NCBI RefSeq assembly: GCF_003697915.1
Contig: NZ_RCVN01000001.1
Location: 330,042 to 394,041 of the forward strand
Direction: 5' to 3'
Length of the DNA stretch: 64,000 bases
Source: Staphylococcus pseudoxylosus
Lineage (GTDB): Bacteria; Bacillota; Bacilli; Staphylococcales; Staphylococcaceae
The position numbers and the translations under genes were made by a program. This document shows, in pieces, positions 32,840-44,484 of this stretch. Every line of letters starts with the position of its first letter. Position 1 is the stretch's first letter. The notes under the pieces were generated by a model. The model was not told the origin of the DNA, made no database searches, and was given only the letters and a program-made list of their open reading frames with translations.

Positions 32840-35772
32840 TATTTACCGCCTTCCTCGATTTTATTTAAAGTAATAATTTGTTTTGAAGGCACACTCGTAT
32901 CTTTCACACATGTAAAATACAAAATTTGATAACTGCTTGGCATTTGTCTTAAATAATTCATCATGATATCTTTTCTATATTTATCAAAATGCACAAAAGC
33001 GTCGTCAATAATAATTGGGAATGGATAATACGGTTTTAAAGTTTGAATTAAACTCAAACGTAATGCAATATATAAAATTTCTTTCGTAGACTGACTTAAC
33101 TCTACAGGCTCATACATCTGTCCATTTGCTTGTTTTACCATTAAATCGTCATTAGCATATGTGACTTGCACATAATGACCATTTGTTAAATGCGAAAAGA
33201 TATTTGTTGCTTCGTTTATCACTTGTGGCAAACGTTTATCTTTAATTTGCTTAATATGCCCTTCAACTAAAGCTTGTAGATAACTAAGACTAGCCCAATC
33301 TTTAGCTTCGTCATTTACTTTGTTCTTAAGTATATGGAATCTATGTCTTAAATCAGCTAAAGTTTTATCTGTCTCCATATCTGTAATTTTAGCATTTAAA
33401 TCACTTACCTGTGACTGTAGCTCTAAATATTGATTATTATAATCATCCACTTGACGTGCGAGTACTTCATCTTCATTAGTTAATTGTGCAGAAGTTTTCT
33501 CACTCAACCTAGAACTAGAATCATAATTGTAATTTTGATTTTCTAGGTATTTTGATAAATCATTAAAACGTGCCATCTGTTGATGGTAATTTTGATGTTG
33601 AACATGATGTTGATAATAAGACTCTTCATCATTCACATTAACAAAATTAAATAATTGTGAAATTACATTACTATTTTCATTCAGTCTATTATGAAGTTGT
33701 GAAACTTCACTTTCAATCAACTTAATTTGTTCATTGTTTCTATTCCACTTATCTAAATTACTTGTTTCTTCTTTTAGCCATTGTCTTATATCGTGGAACA
33801 ATGACAACTCGTTAAAATATGAAAATTGATTTTTGGTAATTTCTTGCGCATGGGCATAAAATTCATCTAATTGTTGTTGTAATTCATGTGCTTTTTTATG
33901 AAGTTCAGTAATATGAACATCATGTTCTTTAATTTTATTCATTGTATTAATGCTATCAATAATTAATTCATCAGACATTTTGTTCGATAAGAACAAATCT
34001 GATTTAACGTCATTAATATTGTTCTGCGCAGTTTGATACTGTTGTTTAGCTTGCTCTAATGTGTCTTCTAAATAAGCTGCTTTTTTATCGATTGCGTCCT
34101 TTGTTTTAATTGCAGTTTGATACTGTTCACGCACTCTATATTGATCATCCAAGTCAAAATCAAGGTCATAATTGTCCTCTAAATGATTCACTTGATGCTG
34201 CAAATCATCAATCTCTTTTGAAAATGTTTCGCTATGGCCAATTTCTTTTGTTTTTACAAAGAATATACCTACGATAAAGACAAGAGATAAAATAGCGAAT
34301 ACGACACCGAATATAATATTTGCTGATATAAATGAGAAGATTGTTAAACCAATTCCTATTACTGCTAATACCATTAGACCTATACGTAATAAATTTTGTT
34401 TTTTCTCATTTTCACGTTGTTCAGTATCAAATGCCTCTTTCATTTTTTGATAGAGGTTATTTTTTTCTTGTAATTCAAATACTCTTTTATTGTATTGTTT
34501 TTTCTTTTCAAAATTTTCTTCTGGAACAATGTCCGCTTCTAATGATTCTATTTCTGCGTTGTTTGTGTCTTTATCAATTTTATTTTCTTCAATGTTACGT
34601 TCAAGTTGTTGTATATATGCAGTTTGTTCTTGCTTGTTTTTAATTTGATTACTTACGTGACTTTTCATTGCTTCAGAATCGTCTACTTGATGATGAACAT
34701 CTTGCCAACCAATATTTGAACTTAGCCCTGATTTTTCACGCGTTTTGTCTTGAATTTCTTTTTCTACAGCTTTTAGTTCATATTCTTTTTGTTTAATTTC
34801 ATTTTCTTGTTGATGTAAATGATTAAACGCGTCTATATCACTTTGTTTTGGCACATTTACTTTTTCATTTTCTGCTTTTAAATGTGCTAAGCGTTCTTCA
34901 CGTAAACCAATATCACGTTTTAAATTTTGTGTTTGTATTTTTGCAGATTCATAACGATCAATACCTTGTTCTGGAAACACTATCGGTTCAATATTTAATT
35001 GGGTTTCTAGTTGTTTCCATTCTTGAGTCTGTTCATGTAATGCAATCTCTTTTTGTTTCTGCTCATGCATTTTAGATAATTGCGTTAAATTTTGCTTTAA
35101 ATTACTTAACCTACGTTCAGCTTTATCTTTATCGTCAACTAACCTTTTATATGAAGTTAACTTTGCTTCTTCTTCTCGAATTTGTCCTTCAAGTTCTTTC
35201 AGCTGTTCTAATTGTTGATTTATGATAGGATTACGACCATTTTTCTTATATAACATTTCTTTTTTATTACTTAATATTTCGCGCATACTTGTAAATTCTG
35301 TTGAACCTAATGCACCTGCCTGTAACAGATAATTTTGTAATTGAGTTTCATCCATTTTTTTATGAATATCTTGAAGCCCAAGTACATCAAAAGAAAAAAT
35401 ACCTTGATATGTACGCTTAGAAATAAAATTCAGTTCTTTATTCAACCAAGTTTCATCTTTAATTGTTCCGTTAGGTAAGTATACTTTCACGTCACCTGTT
35501 GCGCTGCCTTTAATACGTTCAACCTCAACTAACGACCCATCATCTTGAATTAAAGTTAATTTTCCGCCGTATTGGTTTCCTAATCGAGGCTCTAAACGTG
35601 GTTCATTTTCTTTCTTTGTTGGGAAGCCGAAAAGTATGGAATGAATAAATGCTTGGATAGTTGATTTACCTGATTCATTTTCTCCATAAATTTCAGTGAA
35701 TGATTCATCAAATTCAATCTTTCTTTGTATAAATTTACCGTATCCGTAAATCTCTAATGATTTAATTTTCAT
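32839..35772 (-). CDS. yhaN: SbcC/Rad50-like ATPase YhaN
   Basis: A 977-residue AAA/SMC-like ATPase. Walker [10 protein letters not shown] lies at about 30-38 and Walker [13 protein letters not shown] near the C-terminus, separated by long coiled coils rich in Lys, Glu and Gln. Unlike Rad50, the middle (about residues 460-505) has two hydrophobic segments, so the coils may be tethered to the membrane. It pairs with YhaO, its nuclease partner (2 bp upstream), and is inferred to work in DNA-end processing; its precise role is unproven. Confidence 0.9.
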   Translation of the reverse strand: MKIKSLEIYGYGKFIQRKIEFDESFTEIYGENESGKSTIQAFIHSILFGFPTKKENEPRLEPRLGNQYGGKLTLIQDDGSLVEVERIKGSATGDVKVYLPNGTIKDETWLNKELNFISKRTYQGIFSFDVLGLQDIHKKMDETQLQNYLLQAGALGSTEFTSMREILSNKKEMLYKKNGRNPIINQQLEQLKELEGQIREEEAKLTSYKRLVDDKDKAERRLSNLKQNLTQLSKMHEQKQKEIALHEQTQEWKQLETQLNIEPIVFPEQGIDRYESAKIQTQNLKRDIGLREERLAHLKAENEKVNVPKQSDIDAFNHLHQQENEIKQKEYELKAVEKEIQDKTREKSGLSSNIGWQDVHHQVDDSEAMKSHVSNQIKNKQEQTAYIQQLERNIEENKIDKDTNNAEIESLEADIVPEENFEKKKQYNKRVFELQEKNNLYQKMKEAFDTEQRENEKKQNLLRIGLMVLAVIGIGLTIFSFISANIIFGVVFAILSLVFIVGIFFVKTKEIGHSETFSKEIDDLQHQVNHLEDNYDLDFDLDDQYRVREQYQTAIKTKDAIDKKAAYLEDTLEQAKQQYQTAQNNINDVKSDLFLSNKMSDELIIDSINTMNKIKEHDVHITELHKKAHELQQQLDEFYAHAQEITKNQFSYFNELSLFHDIRQWLKEETSNLDKWNRNNEQIKLIESEVSQLHNRLNENSNVISQLFNFVNVNDEESYYQHHVQHQNYHQQMARFNDLSKYLENQNYNYDSSSRLSEKTSAQLTNEDEVLARQVDDYNNQYLELQSQVSDLNAKITDMETDKTLADLRHRFHILKNKVNDEAKDWASLSYLQALVEGHIKQIKDKRLPQVINEATNIFSHLTNGHYVQVTYANDDLMVKQANGQMYEPVELSQSTKEILYIALRLSLIQTLKPYYPFPIIIDDAFVHFDKYRKDIMMNYLRQMPSSYQILYFTCVKDTSVPSKQIITLNKIEEGGK

Positions 35773-35773
35773 T

Positions 35774-36959
35774 TTATTCTCCCCTCATATCTGACTTCAA
35801 GAGTTCTTCGGCATGTTCAATAAGTTCTCGTCTATCAAAATCGCTATAGTTTTCTAAATACTTAGATGCTTTAGGATTTAAATATAAGTCATTCATCGCT
35901 TGATCATATACGGTATTGTCCTCGATTAACTCAGGAGAAAACTCTTTCACTAATGTGTTTTGATCATCATACTTATGCTTGATTGTTAAATCTTCAATAA
36001 ATACAAAGTTATGTTCATTAGCCTCGTAATCACTGATCATTTCATGGATTTGTAAAATATCTTGTTCCGGTATCCATTGATCCGAATCTACTATTACTTT
36101 GAGCTGATAGATCGCTTTACCATTTTTTCTAACTTGCGTTTTAAATGCTTGTATATCATCAAAAAGACCTTGCTTAGAGGTTTCCTTTGTTTCTAAAACA
36201 GCTTTCTCAAATCGTATAAATTGAGTTGGCACAAATTTAGCATCGAGTTTTAAGTTGTCACCTTCAACGAGTAAACAACCTTTTTCACCAAGTTCTTTAA
36301 AGTGTCTTCCTTGGATATTGCCTGGATAATGTATCTGTGGCATATCACTCAATTGTTGACGTTCGTGTATGTGTCCTAATGCCCAATAATGATACAATTT
36401 ATTATTTAAGTCTTCTAATCTAAACTCTGTGTAACGGTCATTCGTACTAGTTTTACTATATGTGCCATGCAAAATGCCTATATGAATACCTTTATAACCT
36501 TGGCTAGTTGGATATGCATCAAGCTTATTCTCATAACTCGCATCATTTTGATAGCTAAAACCATGGAGATAAATTTCTTCACCGTTTTTTGTTATTGTTT
36601 GATATGTTTCAACATTTTCAGAGAAAACTGATACATTATCTGGCCACACAGTACCAATATTCGATGATAAAGGATCATGATTACCGTGACATAAATAGAT
36701 AAAAATCTGTTCTCTTTCTAAACGTTCGAATTGTTCCTTTAAAAACACTTCTGCACGTAATGTGCGATTTTGTTGATCAAATAAATCACCTGAAATAATC
36801 ATAAAATCGATTTCTTCGGTTAATGCTAAGTCCACTATTTTTTTAAAACTTTCATAAGCACTTTTTTGAATATCTTCGAAAATAGGCTGACTGAGATAAT
36901 CTCTTGACTTAAAAGGACTATCTAAATGTAAATCAGCACAATGAATAAATTTCACCATA
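35774..36959 (-). CDS. yhaO: SbcD/Mre11-like nuclease YhaO
   Basis: A 395-residue calcineurin-like metallophosphoesterase, the nuclease partner of YhaN. The motifs are in Mre11 order: HCADLHLDSPF, SGDLFD, CHGNHDPL, HGTYS and ALGHIHERQ, all metal ligands present. ATG 36959 (MVKFIHC) is chosen over the longer frame because AAAGGAG lies upstream of it and homologues begin there. First gene of the operon with yhaN and yhaM; the spacing of one base before yhaN suggests coupling. Confidence 0.92.
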
Positions 36960-37454
36960 CAGTATCTTTCTCCTTTATTGAAAGGTTTATTTAAGCTGAT
37001 GCACATTGGATATTTCAGTAACAGATTACACGTTTCAATCAATACTAAAATTTATGCATACAAATACCTTGTATTAGTATATTTTACCACATTGCCTATT
37101 AGACAGTCGATAAAACAAAAGATGCTCCATTCAAGACGCTAGCATTACAAATTATTATTAAATGACTTAGCACCCGATCATTTCCACCGTTATTTAATTA
37201 ACACAAACTCTTTAAAAAGACTCACAAAAAAATGAGGCTGACACATAAATATATGCCTCAGCCTCAAATATTGTATTGGTAGTTATTAACTCATTGGAAT
37301 TACGCTTAAATTTAGCTGTTTCAATTATAGTCTCTACTACCATGATGGATGACAAAATGTTAGTTATAAAATAATTAGTTTTCTGTGCACTCCATTTAAA
37401 CTACAACACAATATTTGGTTGTATTATAGTCTTCACACGTTACACTAACAAAAA
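36960..37454. other. Intergenic stretch with one terminator
   Basis: Contains the hairpin 37233-37266 and, between it and the next gene, about 190 bases without an open frame that could hold a short RNA; no promoter was convincingly seen. Confidence 0.5.
37233..37266 (-). terminator. Terminator, minus strand
   Basis: TGAGGCTGA/TCAGCCTCA stem with 16-base loop, then seven T on the minus strand. It lies 190 bp beyond the YheA-like gene it would end. Confidence 0.8.
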
Positions 37455-37799
37455 TTAGTCAGCGTAAATTTCATCTAAAGGTTTAACAATGATTTGGTTA
37501 ATTTCTTGGAATACTTGGCTCATGTTTTGTTCAGCAGCCATTAATTCAGAAATGTTAGAATCATTTTCGATTTTTTGAGCTTGTTCTTGTGCTTTTTGTA
37601 GCTCTTCTTCACCGATTTCTTCACCTTGCATTTGTTTTTGTTGGAAACTTAATTGTGTTTCACGGAATTCATCAAATAAATCTTTTGATTCTTGATTTTC
37701 TTTAACTTTTGCATAAGCATTTTGAATAGCTTGATATTCATCACTTTCTCTTAATGCTTGCTCTAATTGATTTGCATGATCGTATAAATTTACTGCCAC
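37455..37799 (-). CDS. YlbF/YheA-family (UPF0342) protein
   Basis: A 114-residue, glutamine- and glutamate-rich, all-helical cytoplasmic protein of the YlbF/YmcA/YheA group (start [20 protein letters not shown]). Relatives YlbF and YmcA form complexes that act in RNA processing with RNase Y; the YheA branch is less well known. Strong AAGGAGTG ribosome site. It follows the YheB-like gene by 68 bp on the same strand and the two are likely an operon. Confidence 0.88.
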   Translation of the reverse strand: MAVNLYDHANQLEQALRESDEYQAIQNAYAKVKENQESKDLFDEFRETQLSFQQKQMQGEEIGEEELQKAQEQAQKIENDSNISELMAAEQNMSQVFQEINQIIVKPLDEIYAD

Positions 37800-37867
37800 T
37801 ATGCTTCACTCCTTTTTTGTATATGTGTGAAAACCACATCGATATTACAATAACATAATTTAATATG

Positions 37868-38998
37868 TTATACAAAAATTGCAATTACCCCTTGTAATAA
37901 ACCAATCATACCACCTAATAAGAAACCTAATAACATGATTAATTTTAACTCTTTATTCGCTATATCTATAATGAGTTTTTCAATATATGCTAAATCAAAC
38001 GTATTAATCTGTTGTTCAACCATTTGACGTAAATTAACTTTCTTCATAATTGGCGAGATATGTTTTGATGCATTTTCAATAATCACATTCGTTAGCTTTT
38101 GTGACACTTTATTTTCTAAAAATCCTATAAAGTTTGGCATCAGGTTATTTAGTGGTTTCGTTGCCATATTATTAATATCCATATAACCCATTGCTAAATC
38201 AGTTACTGATGTTTTAAAAGATTGAAATTGTTGTTCATTTAGCACTTCACTTAACTGTTTGGATTTAAAGGTTGTGTATTCATTTGCGATAATTTGATTT
38301 GCGATTACTTTCGCTTTAGGATGATTAGTCAATCTGATTAATTCATGTTGGATACGATCAGCAATACTTTCTTTCGTCATAAACATTTGTAGTAACCCGA
38401 CAATTTTCCCTTTTTCATTGAAGAATGTGTCTAACATTGATGCGATGTCAGATGCACCTTTTTCAGATTTTAAATAGACACGCGCTCTATCAAATAGTAG
38501 TTCTGGTACTGCTTCAACCTTACTATCTAAACTTTTTTCAATATCTTCGGGAATTAATTGTGCAATTGGAGTATGACTATGATCATAATAAAACAGTTCT
38601 AATTTTTCTGACATGACCGTTTCTATTTTCTCATTTGCCAATTGTGCAATATCTATATCCACTTTTTTCGCTAAATAATCAAAAGATGTACGATCTTCCT
38701 TTAATTTCTCAATTTGTTTTTGTACGACTTCCTCTATTGCAGTTCTCGTCGCTGTTGCATTTAATTTGGACTGAATCATACTTTCAGTAAGTAAATGTTC
38801 TTCAATTACTTGCCCAATTTTATCAGCAATTTCTGCTCTTCGTTTTGGTATTAAACCTGGCGTGAATGGCACGCGTTTGTTAAAAATATAATATGTTTTG
38901 AATGGATGGAACAACATTTTCACCGCAATAACGTTCGTTACTCCACCAATTAATGCACCAATTATCATCATAAATATAATTATTAAGAATGCATGCAT
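37868..38998 (-). CDS. DUF445 membrane protein, YheB-like
   Basis: A 376-residue protein with hydrophobic segments at both ends: residues about 3-25 (IIIFMMIIGALIGGVTNVIAVKMLFHP) and the last 25 (LIMLLGFLLGGMIGLLQGVIAIFV). Between them is a long helical, charged part. This is the DUF445/YheB layout; the motif VTNxxAVKMLFHPF after helix 1 is diagnostic. Likely anchored with both ends in the membrane. Linked with yheA-type genes in bacilli and staphylococci. Function unknown. Confidence 0.88.
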   Translation of the reverse strand: MHAFLIIIFMMIIGALIGGVTNVIAVKMLFHPFKTYYIFNKRVPFTPGLIPKRRAEIADKIGQVIEEHLLTESMIQSKLNATATRTAIEEVVQKQIEKLKEDRTSFDYLAKKVDIDIAQLANEKIETVMSEKLELFYYDHSHTPIAQLIPEDIEKSLDSKVEAVPELLFDRARVYLKSEKGASDIASMLDTFFNEKGKIVGLLQMFMTKESIADRIQHELIRLTNHPKAKVIANQIIANEYTTFKSKQLSEVLNEQQFQSFKTSVTDLAMGYMDINNMATKPLNNLMPNFIGFLENKVSQKLTNVIIENASKHISPIMKKVNLRQMVEQQINTFDLAYIEKLIIDIANKELKLIMLLGFLLGGMIGLLQGVIAIFV

Positions 38999-39135
38999 AA
39001 AAGTTTCTCCTTTTTATTTTACTTGGTAACGTACTACTATTAAAAATTCACTCTTAAACATTGTACAATACATATCGTTTAATTGTGTAGAAGAATACAC
39101 TTATTCATTTTAAAAAACAATTGAAAATAAAAAAA

Positions 39136-39158
39136 GACCTAAATCTTTTGTTTAGGTC
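39136..39158 (-). terminator. Terminator of the SA1665-like regulator
   Basis: GACCTAAA/TTTAGGTC stem followed by seven T on the minus strand, about 100 bp past the stop. Confidence 0.8.
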
Positions 39159-39256
39159 AAGTAGTGTATAGTGACTAAATCATTCATATACAATTTAAAG
39201 TCCTATGTCACCAAATTATATAAATAATGATTCTTCTATCACAAATTGAATTAATA

Positions 39257-39721
39257 TTATACGTGCATTAACTCTTCTTTAGAAATTCTACCAAAATATG
39301 TTTCTGCTTCTCTTAATTTAGAAGTACCAAATATTGGTTGTGTTTCTTGGTTAAGTACGCGATAAATATCACTTACTTTATTGCTTTGTAAGATGAAACC
39401 ATTACGGCTATCAACAGTGTTCCAGTAGATGTCACTTGTTGTTGAATGGTTAGGGTATGCACAGTGATTACGAGAAATAGTTTGTACCATTTCTAGAGGA
39501 TCACAACCAAATGTACTATTTAAAACATCTGAATCTCTAAATAATGCACAAATTGAGACACATGTTGTCCAGTTAGGTAGTACTCTTTCTTTTTCTATTT
39601 GTACTAAAGTCTTTTTTGAAAGACCAATAGTTTGGGCCATCGTATCTTGCGTATAACCTGCTTCAATACGTACCATTTTAAATTTTGTTTGAATTAAATC
39701 TGTGAAATTCTGTCTATCCAT
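39257..39721 (-). CDS. XRE-family regulator, orthologue of S. aureus SA1665
   Basis: A 154-residue DNA-binding protein with an N-terminal XRE helix-turn-helix (MVRIEAGYTQDTMAQTIGLS, about 17-36) and a C-terminal part with a YFGRISKEEL end. Order and sequence match S. aureus SA1665, reported to bind upstream of mecA and modulate beta-lactam resistance. Whether this holds in this strain is not visible (no mecA here). It is monocistronic. Confidence 0.85.
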   Translation of the reverse strand: MDRQNFTDLIQTKFKMVRIEAGYTQDTMAQTIGLSKKTLVQIEKERVLPNWTTCVSICALFRDSDVLNSTFGCDPLEMVQTISRNHCAYPNHSTTSDIYWNTVDSRNGFILQSNKVSDIYRVLNQETQPIFGTSKLREAETYFGRISKEELMHV

Positions 39722-40152
39722 TACTTTAATCTACCTTTCATCTAAAGAATATTTTATCCGGACACAAGAAATTGCAATAATACACGCTTCTTGAAACACA
39801 AATTACATCTTAATACAATTTTTAAGAAAATAAAAGAGTGAAATCAAATTTTCATCGTTTTTTATCATTGGCGCAATTATCAAAATAATCAATCTTATAT
39901 CTTATAATTAAGTTACAAACAAAAACCACTTTGTTTGTAAGCGTATTATTTTCGTGAAAAGTGTCATCATCCAAAATTACTTATTACTCTTAAAAGATAA
40001 AAACACTATTTATTATTATAGCCTATTTCTACTATAATAGTATAGTTAAAAGTATAAATTGTTCTATTTTTGTTGAAAAACATTTTATTTATTTACATTG
40101 TTCAGAATATTCCCTATAATTTTAAGTACTTTTTAAATTTTGAGGTGCTTAA
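39722..40152. other. Intergenic region with an 11-bp inverted repeat
   Basis: Lies between the divergent regulator and purU. TTACAAACAAA (39913-39923) and TTTGTTTGTAA (39930-39940) form a perfect inverted repeat with six-base spacer, possibly an operator. No gene. Confidence 0.5.
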
Positions 40153-41004
40153 ATGGAAGATAAATACATATTACTCGCAACATGCAATGACAAAGTCGGT
40201 ATAACGTCATTAATTACAAATATTATTGCAGAATACGGCTCTAATATTTTACATCTTGATCACTTTACTGAGTACGATCATGCACAAGATACCGAAGGGA
40301 AATTATTTTTAAGATTTGAGTTTGAAAAAGTAACACAATTGAAAGAGGCTCTAGAAAACACTTTAAGTCAAAATGATATTAATTTTGATATTTTTGATAC
40401 AAGTGATAAAACAAAAATCGCATTATTTGTATCAAAAGAAGACCATGCTTTTAATGAAGTATTATTAAGAGTTCAACGTAAAGAAATTCCTGCTGAAATC
40501 ACTTGTGTTGTCAGTAATCATGAAAACAATAGACATTTTGCTGAATCTTTTAATATCCCTTTTTACTATGTACCAAGTAATAATGATAAAGCAGTTGTTG
40601 AACAAAACATATTAGATATTTGCGCAAAACACGAAGTAGAATTAATCGTTTTAGCTAAGTATATGCAAATACTTACAGATAATTTTGTAAGTCATTATCC
40701 AAATCAAATTATTAATATCCACCATTCTTTCTTACCTTCATTCATTGGAGCGAACCCATACAAACAAGCTTGGGAACGCGGCGTTAAATTAGTCGGTGCA
40801 ACAAGTCATTACGTAACTTCTGATTTAGATGAAGGACCAATTATAGACCAAGATGTCACACGTATTAATCATCGTTATAACGTACAAGATTTACGTAAAA
40901 TTGGACGTCATGTTGAATCTTCTGTTTTAGCTCAAGCAGTTGAATATCATGTTCAACATAAAGTCATCGTGAATGATGGCAATAAAACAATCGTTTTTAA
41001 TTAA
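40153..41004 (+). CDS. purU: Formyltetrahydrofolate deformylase
   Basis: Hydrolyses 10-formyl-THF to THF and formate, balancing the one-carbon pool. The 283-residue protein has an N-terminal ACT domain (about 5-80; LATCNDKVGI) and a formyltransferase-like domain with VVSNHEN, KYMQIL, NIHHSFLPSF and GATSHYVTSDLDEGPII, the His and Asp of the active site. Fits with the formate-producing pflBA genes next door. TGAGGTG precedes ATG. Monocistronic. Confidence 0.96.
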   Translation: MEDKYILLATCNDKVGITSLITNIIAEYGSNILHLDHFTEYDHAQDTEGKLFLRFEFEKVTQLKEALENTLSQNDINFDIFDTSDKTKIALFVSKEDHAFNEVLLRVQRKEIPAEITCVVSNHENNRHFAESFNIPFYYVPSNNDKAVVEQNILDICAKHEVELIVLAKYMQILTDNFVSHYPNQIINIHHSFLPSFIGANPYKQAWERGVKLVGATSHYVTSDLDEGPIIDQDVTRINHRYNVQDLRKIGRHVESSVLAQAVEYHVQHKVIVNDGNKTIVFN

Positions 41005-41109
41005 TATTGTGTATAAAAAGTGTACTAATTACTGTTATCATAATGATTAATATACATTTATGCACAATTTAATTTCTAAAACCTTCTATTATATATGCAC
41101 GATTTATTA

Positions 41110-41155
41110 AGCCACTTTTATTCACTAATTACTTCGTATAAAAGTGGCTATTTTT
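41110..41155 (+). terminator. Terminator downstream of purU
   Basis: AGCCACTTTTA pairs with TAAAAGTGGCT and is followed by TATTTTTG, about 105 bp past the purU stop. Confidence 0.85.
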
Positions 41156-41336
41156 GTGTTTCTTATTTTTTATATTCACTTTTATACGCACCTTCATCCA
41201 TGCCTTTCCTTTACTCATTAATAATACTGCAGTCCTCATCTGTTGTATAACAGATACACAATGTTATAAAACTGTCATATAACTTCTTACAGTTTCTCAA
41301 ATCGTTCACAGTTTGTATTAAAAACTTTCACAAATA

Positions 41337-41354
41337 TTGTGAAAAATTTAACAA
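41337..41354. promoter_or_regulatory. Rex-type operator 1 upstream of pflB
   Basis: TTGTGAAAAATTTAACAA fits the Rex consensus TTGTGAAW4TTCACAA with one change. Rex releases DNA when NADH is high, opening fermentation genes. Confidence 0.75.
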
Positions 41355-41371
41355 TGACAATGTTACAATAT

Positions 41372-41389
41372 TTGTGAAATTATTAACAA
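41372..41389. promoter_or_regulatory. Rex-type operator 2 upstream of pflB
   Basis: TTGTGAAATTATTAACAA, one change from the Rex consensus; 17 bases downstream of operator 1 and 20 bases before the presumed start codon, so binding would overlap the transcript start region. Confidence 0.75.
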
Positions 41390-41408
41390 AATGAATGGAG
41401 GAGAAAAA

Positions 41409-43658
41409 ATATTAGAAAAAGAAAAATTACATGAAACTGCTTGGCAAGGATTCAAAAGTGGACGTTGGAATCGCCATGTTGATGTTCGTGAATTTATCCA
41501 ACTAAACTACTCACTATATGAAGGTGATGATCAATTTTTAGAAGGGCCGACTGAGGCAACAACGAAGCTATGGGATCAAGTGATGGCTTTATCCAAAGAA
41601 GAACGTGATCGTGGTGGCATGTGGGATATGGATACAAAAGTGCCTTCTACAATCACTTCACATGAAGCTGGTTATTTAAACCAAGATTTAGAGACTATTG
41701 TCGGTGTCCAAACTGAGAAACCATTTAAACGATCTATGCAACCATTTGGAGGTATTCGTATGGCTAAAGCTGCCTGCGAAGCATATGGTTATGAGTTAGA
41801 TTCAGAAACTGAAAAAATATTTACAGATTATCGTAAAACACATAATCAAGGCGTGTTTGATGCCTACTCTAAGGAAATGCTTAATTGTAGAAAAGCTGGT
41901 ATTATAACAGGTCTTCCTGACGCTTATGGTCGTGGGAGAATCATTGGTGACTATCGCCGTGTTGCACTGTATGGCATTGACTTTTTGATGGCAGAAAAAA
42001 TGCATGACTTTAACACTATGTCTACTGAAATGTCAGAAGATGTTATTCGCTTGCGCGAAGAATTATCAGAACAATATCGCTCACTTAAAGAATTGAAAAT
42101 ATTAGGTAAAACATACGGTTTTGACCTTGGTCGCCCCGCCAATACTTTTAAAGAAGCTGTACAATGGCTTTATTTAGCATATTTAGCTGCTATTAAAGAA
42201 CAAAATGGTGCTGCTATGAGTTTAGGACGCACGTCTACATTTTTAGATATTTATGCTGAACGAGATTTAAAAAATAGTACGATAACAGAACGTGAAGTTC
42301 AAGAAATAATTGACCATTTTATTATGAAATTACGTATTGTGAAATTCGCACGTACACCAGATTATAATGAATTATTCTCTGGCGACCCTACTTGGGTGAC
42401 TGAATCAATTGGTGGTATAGGAATTAATGGTAAACCACTTGTAACTAAAAACTCATTCCGCTTCTTGCAATCATTAGACAACTTAGGACCTGCACCAGAA
42501 CCAAATTTAACTGTACTTTGGTCGGTACAATTGCCATCCCACTTTAAAAACTACTGTGCAAAAATGAGTATAAAAACAAGTTCAATACAGTATGAAAATG
42601 ATGATTTAATGCGTGAATCATACGGTGACGACTATGGTATTGCGTGTTGTGTATCTGCAATGAAAATTGGTAAACAAATGCAATTCTTTGGTGCTCGTGC
42701 AAACTTAGCTAAAACTTTATTATACGCAATTAATGGTGGTAAAGATGAAAAATCTGGTATGCAAGTCGGACCATCATATGAAGCTATCAATTCACAAGTA
42801 TTAAATTACGATGAAGTGTTTGAAAAATTTGATAAGACGATGGATTGGTTAGCAGGCGTTTACATCAATGCTTTAAATATTATTCATTATATGCATGATA
42901 AATACAGTTACGAACGTATCGAGATGGCGTTACATGATACTAATATTATACGTACGATGGCAACAGGTATTGCAGGATTATCAGTTGCTGCGGATTCATT
43001 GTCAGCAATTAAATATGCTCAAGTTACACCAATACGTGATGAAAATGGTTTAGTAATTGATTTTGAAATAAATGGAGATTTCCCTAAATATGGGAACAAT
43101 GATACTCGTGTAGATGATATTGCCGTAGATTTAGTAGAACGTTTTATGACTAAATTAAGAAGTCATAAAACATATCGTAACTCTGAACATACGATGAGTG
43201 TTCTTACAATCACATCAAATGTCGTTTACGGTAAAAAGACCGGTAATACACCTGATGGACGAAAAGCTGGTGAACCATTTGCTCCTGGTGCCAATCCAAT
43301 GCATGGACGAGATCAAAAAGGTGCATTATCATCGCTAAGCTCTGTTGCAAAAATTCCTTATGATTGTTGTAAGGACGGTATTTCAAACACATTCAGTATC
43401 GTTCCTAAGTCATTAGGAAAATTACCAGAAGAACAAAATAGAAATTTGACAAGTATGCTTGATGGATACGCTATGCAACACGGCCACCATTTAAATATAA
43501 ACGTTTTTAATCGGGACACATTGTTAGATGCAATGGAACACCCTGAAGCGTATCCACAACTAACTATACGTGTTTCTGGCTATGCTGTTAATTTCATCAA
43601 ATTAACACGAGAACAACAATTAGATGTTATTTCTCGTACGTTCCATGAAAGAATGTAA
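41409..43658 (+). CDS. pflB: Formate acetyltransferase (pyruvate formate-lyase), apparent AUA start
   Basis: Splits pyruvate with CoA into acetyl-CoA and formate under anaerobiosis by glycyl radical chemistry. About 749 residues; the two active cysteines are in IACCVSAM and the radical glycine in VSGYAVNF near the end. The start is odd. Homologues begin M-LE...TAWQGFK; here the matching codon is ATA at 41409, seven bases after GGAGG. The ATG at 41391 is in frame but has no ribosome site and would contain the Shine-Dalgarno inside the gene. Followed by pflA after 17 bp. Controlled by two Rex-type sites. Confidence 0.95.
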   Translation: MLEKEKLHETAWQGFKSGRWNRHVDVREFIQLNYSLYEGDDQFLEGPTEATTKLWDQVMALSKEERDRGGMWDMDTKVPSTITSHEAGYLNQDLETIVGVQTEKPFKRSMQPFGGIRMAKAACEAYGYELDSETEKIFTDYRKTHNQGVFDAYSKEMLNCRKAGIITGLPDAYGRGRIIGDYRRVALYGIDFLMAEKMHDFNTMSTEMSEDVIRLREELSEQYRSLKELKILGKTYGFDLGRPANTFKEAVQWLYLAYLAAIKEQNGAAMSLGRTSTFLDIYAERDLKNSTITEREVQEIIDHFIMKLRIVKFARTPDYNELFSGDPTWVTESIGGIGINGKPLVTKNSFRFLQSLDNLGPAPEPNLTVLWSVQLPSHFKNYCAKMSIKTSSIQYENDDLMRESYGDDYGIACCVSAMKIGKQMQFFGARANLAKTLLYAINGGKDEKSGMQVGPSYEAINSQVLNYDEVFEKFDKTMDWLAGVYINALNIIHYMHDKYSYERIEMALHDTNIIRTMATGIAGLSVAADSLSAIKYAQVTPIRDENGLVIDFEINGDFPKYGNNDTRVDDIAVDLVERFMTKLRSHKTYRNSEHTMSVLTITSNVVYGKKTGNTPDGRKAGEPFAPGANPMHGRDQKGALSSLSSVAKIPYDCCKDGISNTFSIVPKSLGKLPEEQNRNLTSMLDGYAMQHGHHLNINVFNRDTLLDAMEHPEAYPQLTIRVSGYAVNFIKLTREQQLDVISRTFHERM

Positions 43659-43675
43659 ATAAAGGTGGGATCAAA

Positions 43676-44431
43676 ATGCTTAAAGGACACTTGCACTCTG
43701 TCGAAAGTATGGGCACTGTCGACGGTCCAGGTATTAGATATATACTATTTATGCAAGGCTGTTTATTAAGATGTTTATATTGTCATAATCCAGATACATG
43801 GAAAGTCAATTCATTTTCTAGGGAAGTAACCGTTGAGGAAATGATTGATGAAATCACAGCTTTCAAACCTTATTTCGAAGCATCTGGAGGTGGCGTAACT
43901 ATAAGTGGTGGTGAACCATTACTACAAATGCCTTTTATCACAGCTTTGTTTAAAGCATTAAAGGAAAACGGAATTCACACCTGCATCGATACTTCTGCAG
44001 GTTGTGCAAATGACACAGTTGCGTTTCAACGTCATTTCGATGAATTATTAAAATATACAGACTTAATACTATTAGATATTAAGCATATTGATAACGAGAA
44101 ACATATAGCATTAACTGAAAAACCTAACACACAAATATTAAAAATTGCTAAAAAGTTATCAGATCTTAAACAGCCTGTGTGGATTAGGCACGTGCTAGTT
44201 CCCGGATATACTGATACCAAGAAAGATTTAATACAATTAGGCACATTTATAAATACATTAGTTAATGTGGAAAGATTTGAACTATTACCCTACCATCAAC
44301 TTGGTGTTCACAAATGGGAAGCAATGAACTTGAGCTACCCTTTAAACGATGTTCAACCACCTACAGATAACGATGTTAAATTAGCTTATCAATTCGTAGA
44401 TTTTAAAGGTAACATCCCCTTGAAAATATAA
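43676..44431 (+). CDS. pflA: Pyruvate formate-lyase activating enzyme
   Basis: A 251-residue radical SAM enzyme that installs the glycyl radical on PflB. The cluster-binding cysteines are in CLLRCLYC (CxxxCxxC) near residue 30, with [13 protein letters not shown] and the late LPYHQLG motif typical of the family. AAAGGTGGGAT precedes ATG. Operon with pflB; terminator follows within 20 bp. Confidence 0.97.
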   Translation: MLKGHLHSVESMGTVDGPGIRYILFMQGCLLRCLYCHNPDTWKVNSFSREVTVEEMIDEITAFKPYFEASGGGVTISGGEPLLQMPFITALFKALKENGIHTCIDTSAGCANDTVAFQRHFDELLKYTDLILLDIKHIDNEKHIALTEKPNTQILKIAKKLSDLKQPVWIRHVLVPGYTDTKKDLIQLGTFINTLVNVERFELLPYHQLGVHKWEAMNLSYPLNDVQPPTDNDVKLAYQFVDFKGNIPLKI

Positions 44432-44450
44432 CCATGCTTTATGGTCTTTT

Positions 44451-44484
44451 AACGAACCTCCCGTTAAATGGTGAGGTTCGTTTT
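44451..44484 (+). terminator. Terminator of pflBA
   Basis: AACGAACCTC/GAGGTTCGTT stem with T-run, 20 bp past the pflA stop. Confidence 0.9.
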
